A DNA stretch of 64,000 nucleotides from Pterois miles. Lineage: Eukaryota > Chordata > Actinopteri > Perciformes > Scorpaenidae. The notes under the pieces were generated by a model that saw only the letters and a program-made list of their open reading frames with translations, was not told the origin of the DNA and did not search any database. The position numbers and the translations under genes are program-made. The stretch lies in contig CAMQGK010000604.1 in the NCBI GenBank assembly GCA_947000775.1, positions 12,020,501-12,084,500 on the forward strand, written 5' to 3'. Of this stretch, positions 38,588 through 49,521 are shown one piece after another. Numbering within the stretch: the first letter of the stretch is position 1; each line of letters opens with the position of its first letter.

Positions 38588-41500
38588 AAAGAGACTGAGT
38601 AAACTGACAGAAACTCCCTTACTGTCAATCTAGCTAGGAAAGCCATCCATCCTCTGAATGCCCTAGTGCTCTAGTTTGTGACTGTTAAATTTCATGAGAC
38701 TGTGCTTGTCCTAGAGGTCACCACAGGTAATTTTATACAGTGAGGTCAAATAAAAAAAAAAAGGTCTCTCTACAATGGAATGGCTCCTATGGGGACTAAC
38801 ATCATCACAATGAATACACTTGGAGTATGCTCTCTAAGAGTCTCAGCTTTACAGTGATACCCAATTTATGTCATTCAAGACCCACCGTAGCCATTTTCAT
38901 TCACATATCTTAAGGTCAGAGATCAAGGGACCCTTTTGAAAATGACCATGCCAGTTTTTCCAGGTCAAAATTTAGCCCAACTTTGAATTATTATCTAACC
39001 TAGTATTGACTAGCATAACATGGTTGGTACCAATAGGTTCTTTGGTTTTTCTAGTTTCACAGTTTCATATGATAACTGTATCTGTAAAACTAAACCTGCT
39101 ACAGCCTCTGAAAGACAGTAAAGATGTTACTTGTGGAGTTCAGTTCAGTGTCATCTCACGACCTGCATGGGCATGTGGCTGTAGTCATGTGGTGATGTTT
39201 GCAACATGCAATGATACAGTAATTTTAACTAACACAACTTTGAAATCCAAGTGTTCAAATGCCATGACTAATGCCATAATGGTTTGCATTCAAAGATCTG
39301 AAACACTTTCAGCTTTACTTGCAATATGATTGCAAGTTGTGACTCAGCTTACAGTACATACTGGCTTAAAAAACATCTCAGAATTATTCCACCTTCACTA
39401 ACACCTGTTTATTCAAACACATTTTGATAACTGGATGCTTTTTGCAACACTGAACTAATTTACAAATAGAGCTGATCACGTGTCCCTGCAGCTGTCTGGC
39501 ACACACTGGACTGTGTTGGCATGCTTTGTGGTGCATTTCCTGACACCTCTGGCCGTATAAAGAGTTTACGGCCAGTATAGTATATGTCTATGCTTATTAT
39601 ATTTCTGGATGTTTAAGTCACCAGGGAGAGTAAGTATTTTATTAGTAGAGCTATATAACTTTTCGAAACATAAATATCATCTTGAATATCATCTATCTGA
39701 ACAAACCAGTCAAACAGAATGATCCTGTCTGTGTTTGCCGAGTACATCTTATTTATGTTGAACATAACAGAATGAAGCTCATACTAGCACTTCTGATGAC
39801 ATACAAGAGTTGATTCTTTTGAAGTTGTCAGTTTGCTTTGTCTATCACCTCTCGGATAACCTCTGACCTCTGTGACATAGGCAGCGATTACTCTGGTTCA
39901 AATTCAACATGGCATGGAGGACATGGAGAGCTACATGTATGACCGATTGTACAAATAGTGGGACTGCATGAAATTCATGAAGTACATTTTTGACAAAAGG
40001 GGTTATCCATAGGCCAATGCTGCTGGGACACAAGTCTGGTCTGATCAGCCGGGCTGGGTCACCTGAGTCAGGGTGTATGATGGTGAAAGACCTTTATGCC
40101 ATCCATCAAATGATGGTCTTTGGTTATGTCCTGTACTGTACTGAGTCTGACATGGGGCAGCTGTTTCAGCAGTAATCAGTTTTATGTTGGAGTCTGGTTA
40201 GCATGAACATCTGTTGAAAGTGAAAGCTCTTTGAAAACAACATGTTGTGAGGTTTGTAGATCAATGCTGAAACAGAACATACATTGGAAGACCTTTGAAT
40301 GATGTGTACTGCACATTCACAGAAACTGGTATGGAATCATTAAGGTCACTAGGTCCTTGTAAACACGGTATGCTTCTGTCTGTATTTAGTCTGGATAGTG
40401 GACACTTGTGACAGAACCTGAGGGTGTTCACTGGAATGAGATCATTTTTTTTTTTCATCACTGATTGACAGATGTTACCCTGCTCTTTTTTAAATCCTCA
40501 CATGGACTTCTAGTGAAGCCTTTTTTTTTTTCTATGCACCAAACAGTGCATACAGCCAGTGCAGTGCAGCTGTCATTTGCACAGCTGTGTTGTTCTGGAG
40601 TCCTGCCAGTGTTTTTCAGTCCACACAAGGTCAGTAGAAACAGAGCACAACACAACAACACCTCACACACATACACACGCACACACACACACACACAAAG
40701 AGATAGATAGAGAGAGAGAGGGGGGGGGGGGGTATCAGGTAAAATTGCTTAAAATGGCTTGTATTCTGTGTTTGTGATGCACAATATCAGACGAATTTGC
40801 AATGACTACAATACCACAAACTAAGGGGCATTTGGGGCCATTCAGAACTTTCCCCAGTTGGTAATCCAGCCTTAGCTGCCATATACAGTACACAAAAGGA
40901 TACATACACAATGCATAGAAGTTGGTAGTTTTAGTGGGAGCAACAGGGGCCCAACAGTGTTTTTGTTTTTGCCCCAGGTCCCCCTAATAGCCATGAAAAA
41001 ACATAGCTAAAATCATTCCTGACTTAGAGTTTTAGCAGAAGACAATTAACCATTTTCCAGACCTGTCTTTTTCTACTGTTCTTCAGTCTGGTGTATGTGT
41101 CTCCCCAAACTAAGGGACCAGTTAGACTTTGCCTCAAGAAATGTTTGTAGAACTAAATCATTAATCTGTGTTAATGTTGCTGATGATCCAGTCCAATAAC
41201 ATTCAAAACCCCCAGCTGTGTTTTCACAGCTGTCAGAGAGAAAATAGACTACATGGGGGCTCAGTGACATAACACTTCCACTTCTTTCCTGGTAGCATCA
41301 GTATAATCCTATTGGACTGAGAACTGTTGAGGGCCCTATGAACACTAGTAGTAAACATCCAAAGTGGCTCATGTTTGCTCTCAGAACACTTTGAGTGGAC
41401 AGAAGTCTACAGACAGAATCTGACTCAGGAGGAGAAACCTCCTCTCATCTTTCCACATGTCTTATAGTGCTATCTGCTGTTAGAAGGACAGATTTCAACC

Positions 41501-41682
41501 AGACAACCAGACAAGTCTTTCATCATAATCCAAACTACTACAAGAATAATACCTACAGTATTTTTTGTGGTGCAAGGTCAGGTCAGGGTAGTAGTAGCTA
41601 ATTTAGAGTGCGTTGTGTCATCTTACAGAGCCACTGGTGTCAGTCCTACAAGAGTCTTGTGCTGTTGTAACTTCTTTGTAGA
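38588..41682. other. Gene-free interval with one microsatellite
   Basis: No coding region, RNA gene or mobile element can be supported. 40,664-40,733 is a composite (CA)n-(GA)n-G tract. Short open frames (for example 107 codons at 39,006) show no known motif. Confidence 0.5.
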
Positions 41683-41930
41683 GCTGAACCAATTAATCCA
41701 TTACTCAATCAACAGAAAATATGTATATTACTATTTTGATAATCAATTCATTATTTCACTTATTTGTAAAGCAAACAATGCCCTAAGATTCTCTTGTTCC
41801 AGCATATGAAATGTGAGGATTTGCTGCTCTTTTTTGTCTTATGATAGTAAACTGAATGTTTTTGGGTTTTGGACTGTTTCAGTTGTGAGATTAACTGATA
41901 AAGAAAATTATCTTGCTTGCAGGCCTACTT
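41683..41930. mobile_element. hAT-like MITE fragment
   Basis: AGAGCTGAACCAATTAATCC, ACTCAATCAACAGAAAAT, TATTTTGATAATCAATTC, CTTGTTCCAGCATATGAAAT, GTGAGGATTTGCTGCTCTTT, GATAGTAAACTGAATG and TTGGGTTTTGGACTGTTTC are, in order, the left half of a non-autonomous hAT family abundant in percomorph fish. It is then joined to what looks like its right end (GATTAACTGATAAAGAAAAT) after an internal deletion. The family assignment is from memory of the pattern. Confidence 0.6.
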
Positions 41931-42499
41931 ATTTATACAGGTAAGCTTACAAATACATACTGTAGAAATTTAAAATGATTGAAACATGTAGTAATTTATG
42001 TTCCTACTGTGCAGATGCACAAAGCCCATTTCATTTAAAAAGGCAAAAGTAAAAGCCAGCATTACTTTTAACCATTCCATAATACCCAGTTATTTACAAT
42101 GCCTTTTAATGAAGAATTTATTGATTACCTGTGTCTCAATTGTTGGGCACATTTAAAGAGCCATGTGAGCAACTGTATAGCAATCAATGTTAACCTTTGA
42201 CCCAAGGATATGCATCTACGAAATTTGCAAGTTAAGTCTCATAACAACCCTTGGCATAATAGGTTGTTTCAGACTGCTATCTTAATGTTTCTTTTAATAA
42301 GGAGTTTGTCTATAAAGGGTGCCTCCCTCAACTAAACCCTGCTTCCAAACATTTTTTTGTTTGTGACGATTCATTCATTTCCAATCACACTCTAGTGCTG
42401 GATACTCCAGCTAGGCAAGATGTTGTGGTTGCCGGAAGCAGTCGGCAAGTGGCAATGGCATCCTAGTGCCAGGTTCTCAACCTACTTGCTGCTACAGTG

Positions 42500-43420
42500 G
42501 AGCAGTCGCTTGAAACAATTTCATGTAAAACTGTAGTTTTGACCACTAAACTAGCTTACTGTTTTTATCTCCCAAAACCACACGGAAATGCATTTTCCTC
42601 AAGAAACACTCCAAAGTGGATTTGTATCTGTGAAAAAATGCCACTTTTTCACAGAAACAAATCGTTTGTATTAGTAACATGCAAAACAGGATGAATATGA
42701 CAAACATTGATTTGTTAGCTTTCACATGAAAACTGGCCTCTAAGCATCAAATCTTCATTCTGAGCACAATTTCATGTAAAACTGTAGTTTTGACCACTAA
42801 ACTAACATACTCTATTTCTGTCCCAAAATCACACAGAAATGCATTTTCCACAAGAAACACTCAAAAAGTGGATTTCTGTGAAAATGACGGCATTTCTTCA
42901 CAGAAATACATCTACTGTATTAGTAACATATTTTTTTTTCTATATCAGCAGTTGCAAAGCACAATGTGGCTATTCATGGTGACTCAAGGGCACAACTGCA
43001 GCCAAGTTGTTGTAGTTTCATTTTCACCCTGTAGAGTGTACCATAGGACCAGTAGGGTATTTAATGCTCCCATTGGCGTCAGATACACAGGAAGGATGAT
43101 AGAAGGCTAATTAACTTCAACTTTATGTGGAAATAACTGTTGTGGTCCTATCCGGCAGAAATTCCCACCTCACATCATCAATAATTATTAGGATGAATAT
43201 GTCAGAAAACATTTTTTTTTCAGTTTTCACATAAAAACTGGCCTCTAATCATCAAATCGTCATTCAGAGCGCAATCTCATGTAAAGTTGCAGTTTTGATC
43301 ACTAAACTAGCTTAAACTACATTTCTCTGCCAAAACCACACACAAAGGCATTTTTCAACAGAAACACTCAAAAGCAGATTTCTGTGAAAATGACAGCAAT
43401 TTGTCAAGAAACTATGGAGA
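42500..43420 (+). repeat. Old compound tandem repeat, forward block
   Basis: Three or so diverged units of roughly 250-500 bp containing TTTCATGTAAAACTGTAG, TTTTGACCACTAAACTAGC, CACACGGAAATGCATTTTCC, AGAAACACTC and CTTCATTCTGAGCACAA. Divergence is substantial. Part of the unit aligns with the 69-bp satellite further right. Confidence 0.8.
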
Positions 43421-44779
43421 TATATTTGTCTCTTTATTATTCAGTCAAATAGAATAGATTTGCAACCAAAGAGAAATTTGAGTGCAAAAGAGAATAGATT
43501 GCAATTGAAAAAAAATGTTTTGAGAGCATATTTCCTCAACTTCAATCAAAACTAATGTTTGTAAGTAAAAATGTATGATCATTTTCCTTATAAATCAGTC
43601 CTCTTTGCTTGTGAGTTGAAAAAAACAAAAAAACAAAAAAAAACCTTGCAAATTCAGCTGCACTTAATGGGCAGGGCCTACACTGATGGCTGAGAGAAGA
43701 GTTTCTATTGGTGCGTTGGACCTGGCTCCAGCTCAGGCTACACTTGTGCATTACACACACGTCTCCTTTGAGTTACAGTACTGAGAGGGAAGTTAAGTAA
43801 GTGAATTATGCTAAATAACATAGGCTACAGCTTGCTGTACATTCACAACATCACGAAGAAGAAGTAATGAATTGTAATTCCCTGCTGCTGGCACAATGAT
43901 GAGCAGCAACACGGCTGTTCCTACTGTACCAGAAAATCTACACAACAGTACTACTGTGGATTACTAAACTACTGCTGAACACGGTGCCAGTTTCCACTGT
44001 GTAGCAGGCTGACACTATACTCCTCTAGACTTCTGTTGTCATTCCACGCTGTTCAGATGTCAACAAACACACATGGTGAATAATTTAACAACTCCCAAGC
44101 ATAGTTTTAACCAGTCACCATGCACAGCTGTGTCACCAGGCTGCTCAGCCTAGGATGGAGACTAATCTGCTTCTAGGCAGGGCTCCACGCACGAGGTGGG
44201 GATTCGCCGGCTTCGAATCCAGTCACCACGCACTGCCATGTCACCAGCATACTCAGCTTAGGGTGAGTACTCCCCATGCACGGCAATATGATAAATCGGT
44301 GTTCAATATGATAAACGTATGTTTTCTGTTATATTTATCCTGTTTTGTATTGATTTCCATGTAAAATTACTTATACTTTTGTTTCATGCCACACAATTAA
44401 ATAGTACAACATACAACACACACAAATCTTTAAAAAGAGTTTAAGACATTAACTAATCAGAATTTCCCAGGCTTGCATTCCCGTACTTGGAGTTGCATTA
44501 AAAAAAGATGATGTATATTTGTGCTTGTGAGACTTTGATCATAGATCATTGTTAACAAATTCACTGCTGATTAACTGTGACATGATGTCATTCAAATAAT
44601 CTTCAGTAGTCATAATCATCAATTCTTTTCTATACAATGTGAGCGTGACATAAGTAACTTGTCTTATGGTACCCTCTGTTGGATGAAAACGGAACTACAA
44701 CAACTTGCCTACAAGCTTTTCTCATCAATGGTGGTGTTCGGTGTGTCTCGAGTAATTAGAAATAGGCACATAGTGCTTG
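43421..44779. other. Low-complexity spacer between repeat blocks
   Basis: No gene. 44,120-44,280 holds two copies of a CACCA-GC-CTGTGTCACCAG-type segment with GCTCAGC-TAGGGTGAG, which reappears inside the inverted block at about 46,750, 47,250-47,400 and 48,075-48,290. Confidence 0.45.
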
Positions 44780-47700
44780 GCACCTGCCGATTTAGAAAAA
44801 AAAATGTTACTAATGTAATAAATGTGTTTCTGTGACGATATACCATCTTTGTCACAGAAATCAACTATTTATTAATGTTCTTGTACAAAAATGCCTTTCT
44901 TTTTGGTTTTCGCAAAGAAATTTTTAGACTTTAAGAAAGTTTTAGCTAGTATAGTGGTAGAAACTACGGTTTTGTGTTAAACTGAACTCAGAATGAAGAT
45001 CTGATGCTTGGAGGCTAAGTTTTTATGTGAAGCTGACCATACTATGGTTTCTCTCATATTCATCATGTTTTGGATGTAGAAATGTAATAGATGTGTTTTG
45101 TGTAGAAATCAGTCATTGAGTGTTTCTTGTGCAAAAATGCATTTCAAGTTGGTTTTGGTAGAGAAGTAGAGTTTAAACTGGCCCAGTGGTAAAAAGTGTT
45201 CTTTTGCTCTCAATATTTCCTTAAAGAGAAATGCATATGTGTGTACTTTTGGGACAGAAACACAGTTAAAAGCTAGTTTCGTGTTGAAAATTAGATTTAT
45301 ATTGAAACTGTGCTCAGAAGGAATAAGTGATGCTAAGAGACCGGTTTTCACATGAAATATGATTACATTTAATTCCCTATCATATTACTGCTGTTTTACG
45401 TGTTTACAATGTAATATGTGCATTTCTATAAGGAAATGATCCTTTTCACAGAAATCCACTTTTGAGTGTGTCTCGAGGAGAAATGTGTTTCTGTGTGGTC
45501 GTAGTAGATAAACACAGTTAAAATTAGTTTAGTAGTGAAAATGAGAGTTTTAATTTGGAATGAGCTCAGAATGAAGATTTGCTGCTTGCTGGCCATATTT
45601 TTTATTTTTATCATTAACATGATACAATCCCAGTCATTTTTATACTGTTTTGCATGTTTTCTGTATAATAGATGTGTTTCTGTGAGGAACTGACGGTTTT
45701 CCATGAAACTGAGAACAGAATGAAGATTTCATGCTTGGAGGTCAGTTTTAAGGTGAACTTTTATAATAGTATGTTTCCTGTGATATTAGTGTGTTTGTGT
45801 GAGGGACATGTTTATCACAGACATCAACTTTCAAAGAATCAAATGCCTGCCTGTGTGTTTTTGGAGGGGAAATGAAGTGTGAACTTATTTAGTGGTAAAA
45901 CCAACGGTCTCACGTGAAATTGAGCACAAAATAAAGATTTCATGCTTGGAGACACATTGTCATGGGAAATTTTATAGAACTATGTTTTCTGTCTCAACCA
46001 TCCCGTTTTGCATGTTTTCAGTGATATTGATGTGTTTCTGTGACGATATGACTTTTTCACAGAACTCAACATTTGAATGTTTGTTGTCGCAAAGCACATT
46101 TCTGTGTGCTTTTGGAAGAGAAATGCAAGTTTAGCTCGGTTAGTGGTAAAAACAACAGTCTTACATGACACGGAGCTCAGAATGAAAATTTCATGCCTGG
46201 AGACACGTTTTCATATGAAATTACTACAACTGTGTATTCTGTTATATCCATCCTGTTTCCAGTGATATTGATTTTCTGTGATGAAATAGCATGTTTTTAA
46301 CAGAAATCAACTTTTGAGTGTTTCTAGTGGAATAACGCTTTTCTGTGTGCTCTTGGATGAGAAATGCAGTGTTTAGCGTGTTTAGTGGTGAAAAGTGCGG
46401 TTTTACATGACATTGATCACAGAATGAAAACTATGTTTTCTGTCAAATCCATCCTGTTATTAAAGGTGTCCAGTGATATTGATGTGTTTCTGCGAAGAAA
46501 TGGCATGCTTTTCACAGAAATCAACTTTTGAGTGTTTCTGGTGGAATAACGCTTTTCTGTGTGCTCTGGATGAGAAATGCTGTGTTAAGCACATTTTAGT
46601 GGTGAAACGTACAGTTAAACATTGTTGTCAAACATTGATCACAGAATGAAAACTATATTTTCTGTCAAATCCATCATGTTATAAAGGTGTCCAGTGATAC
46701 TGATGTGTTTCTGTGAAGAAATGGTATGTTTTTAACAGAAATCAGCTTTGCTGAGGGCCAGTCTCCACGCACAGCGTTGTCATCATGCTGCTCAGCTAAG
46801 GGTGAGGACTCGCCTGCACGGAGGCACAGCATTATGATAAGAATATGTTCGCCTTTCTGTCTGCCCTTTGGAGGAGAAATGCAGTGTGAGCGCGTTTAGT
46901 GATGAAAAGTATGGTTTTACATGACATTGATCACAGAATGAAGATTTCATGTTTGGAAAACGTTTTTAGATGTTTTTTTTATAAAACAATGTTTTCTGCC
47001 ATATCCATCGTGTATTGCACGTTTCGAGTGATACTGATGTGTTTCTGTGAAGAAACAGGCATGTTTTTCACAGAAATCAGCTTTCTAGTTTTTCCTATAG
47101 ACAAACGCGTTTCTCCATGTTTTTGGATGAGAAAATGCAGTTTTAGCTTGTTTAGTGGCTCGAACAACGCTCGCATGAAATTCAGTGTGGAAAGAAGATT
47201 TCATGCTTAGAGACACATTTGCATGTGAAATAATACAGTTTTATCATTGTGTGGTGGGGATTTGGCTGCTTGGAGAGCGTTTTGATCTTGCTGCTCAGCT
47301 CAGGGTAAGGACTCGACTGCTTGGAAGCCAGCCTACACACAGAACTTTGCCATCATGCAGCTCAGCTAAGGGTGAGGACTCGTCTGCACGGAGTCACAGC
47401 ATTATGATAAGAATATGTTCGCGTTTCTGTCTGCTTTTGGAGGAGAAAGGCAGTGCGTTTAGTGGTGAAAAGTACGACTTTATATGACATTGATCACAGA
47501 ATGAAGATATCATACTTGGAAAACGTTTTCATATGAAATTTTAATAAAACAGTGTTTTCTGCCATATCCATCGTTTATTGCACATTTGCAGTGATACTGA
47601 TGTGCTTCTGTGAAGAAATAGCATGTTTTTAAAAGAAATCAACTTTTGAGTGTTTCTAGTGGAATAACGCTTTTCTGTTGTGCTCTTGGATGAGAAATGC

Positions 47701-48522
47701 AGTGTTCGTGCGTTTAGTGGTGAAAAGTGCGGTTTTACATGACATTGATCACAGAATGAAGATTTCATGCTTGGAAAACGTTTTCATATGAAATTTTTAT
47801 AAAACAATGTTTTCTGCTATATCCATCGTGTATTGCACGTTTCCAGTGATACTGATGTGTTTCTGTGAAGAAATGGCATGTTTTTCACAGAAATCAGCTT
47901 TCGAGTTTTTCTTGTAGACAAACGCATTTCTGAATATTTTTGGATGAGAAAAAATGCAGTTTTCGCTTGTTTAGTGGCTCGAACAACGCTCTCGCATGGA
48001 ATTCAGTGCGGAATGAAGATTTCATGCTTAGAGACACATTTTCATGTGAAATAATACAGTTTTATCGTTGTGTGGTGGGGATTCACCTGCTTGGAGAGCG
48101 TTTTGATTTTGCTCTTAAACTTAGGGTGGGACTCGCCTGTTGAGGGCCAGTCTCCACGCACAGCGTTGTCATCATGCTGCTCAGCTCAGGGGAAGGACTC
48201 GCTTGCTTGCAAGCCAGCCTCCACGCAGAACTTTGCCATTTATGCTGCTCAGCTAAGGGTGAGGACTCGCCTGCACGGAGGCAAGGCATTATGATAAGAA
48301 TATATTCGCATTTCTGTCTGCCGTTTGGAGGAGAAATGCAGTGTGAGCGCGTTTAGTGGTGAAAAGTACAGTTTTATATGACATTAATCACATAATGAAG
48401 ATATCATGCTTGGAAACCATTTTCATATGAAATTTTTATAAAACAATGTTTTCTGCCATATCCATCGTGTATTGCATGTTTGCAGTGATACTGATGTGTT
48501 TCTGTGAAGAAATGGCATGTTT
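44780..48522 (-). repeat. Old compound tandem repeat, inverted block
   Basis: Ten or more diverged units in the opposite orientation to 42,500-43,420. The marker GTGTTTCTGTGAAGAAATGG recurs at about 45,677, 46,029, 46,484, 46,698, 47,036, 47,600, 47,856 and 48,492, so spacing is irregular (about 210-640 bp). Units also carry GAATGAAGATTTCATGCTTG and TAGTGGTAAAAAC. The rightmost units, with an inserted GC-rich CAGCTCAGGG-AGGACTCG segment, resemble each other most, suggesting local amplification. Reading frames here are not genes. Confidence 0.8.
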
Positions 48523-48607
48523 TTAACCCTCGCGCTGTCCTGCGCGCACATTGTCCACTCACCCTACCCGACTCTAACGCGTACCTTTGTTGGTAAAGGA
48601 AAATGCT

Positions 48608-49212
48608 GGGGACTTTCCTGGTGACCCCTAGGACTTTCCTCATCGCTCGTAATTGTAGGTACAATCATGTGGAGGCCTGGATTGACCCGAAAAAAAATGG
48701 GGGGGTCTCAGTGACCCCTACACACCTAATTGTAGGCTGCGGTATAGCGAGAGGCTCACTTAGCGCGCTCTCCCTTGATTCTATGATTGCTTGCCTGGGC
48801 TCTCGGTGACCCCAGGCACCACCGAGCGATAAATCTGTTGGTAAAGGGAAAAGCCAGGGACTTTCCTCCTCATGTGGCCTCATGCTAGGGACTTTCCTCC
48901 TCATGTGGCCTCATGCTAGGGACTTTCCTCCTTATGTGGCCTCATGCTAGGGACTTTCCTTATCATATGGCCTAGGGACTTTCCTCATGTGGCCTCATGC
49001 TAGGGACTTTCCTCATCATATGGCCTAGGGACTTTCCTCATGCTAGGGACTTTCCTCATCATATGGCCTAGGGACTTTCCTCATGTGGCCTCATGCTAGG
49101 GACTTTCCTCATGCTAGGGACTTAGGGACTTTCCTCATGTGGACTCATGCTAGGGACTTTCCTCATCATATGGCCTTGAAACTTTCCTCATGCTAGGGAC
49201 TTAGGGACTTTC
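48608..49212. repeat. Minisatellite of GGGACTTTCC (kappaB-consensus) units
   Basis: GGGACTTTCC occurs about 14 times exactly here, e.g. 48,608, 48,857 and 48,887, plus degenerate copies such as AGGACTTTCC and once more at about 49,633. The unit is CTAGGGACTTTCCTCATG with alternate linkers (TGGCCTCATG or ATCATATGGC), giving spacings of about 16 to 35 bp. The decamer is the classical NF-kappaB binding consensus (established). Binding here is inference. Confidence 0.9.
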
Positions 49213-49487
49213 CTGGGGGCTTTCCTCATGTGAGATAGTGTGTAACGGGGAGGGTGTTTTAAATCCACCCCCCCCAGCTCGTTCGCGCCGCACTCTTTGG
49301 GCGCTTCCATCGCCCATTCGCGCCGCACTCTTTGGGCCTCGGCTCACTGAACACCTCCCTTTCATTCAAGCTGTTTACATTTGCCCACGAGGCAGCGCCC
49401 TCGGTCCCCTTCTTTGTATGATTCTTACGCAGTTCCCGGGTAGGGGTCACTTGGACCCCCCGAATGAGTTGCTGACGCGGATCGCCT

Positions 49488-49489
<2 letters not shown>

Positions 49490-49521
<32 letters not shown>
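49490..49521. repeat. (TAG)n microsatellite
   Basis: About ten TAG units inside the TTAA-flanked element. Confidence 0.95.

Noticed and set aside
39006..39329. 107-codon plus-strand frame
   Set aside because: No motif, biased composition or neighbouring gene structure supports it as coding.
48608..49212. kappaB array as part of a retroviral LTR
   Set aside because: No TG...CA ends, polyadenylation layout or primer-binding site surrounds it. TTAA flanks and short inverted ends fit a DNA element better.
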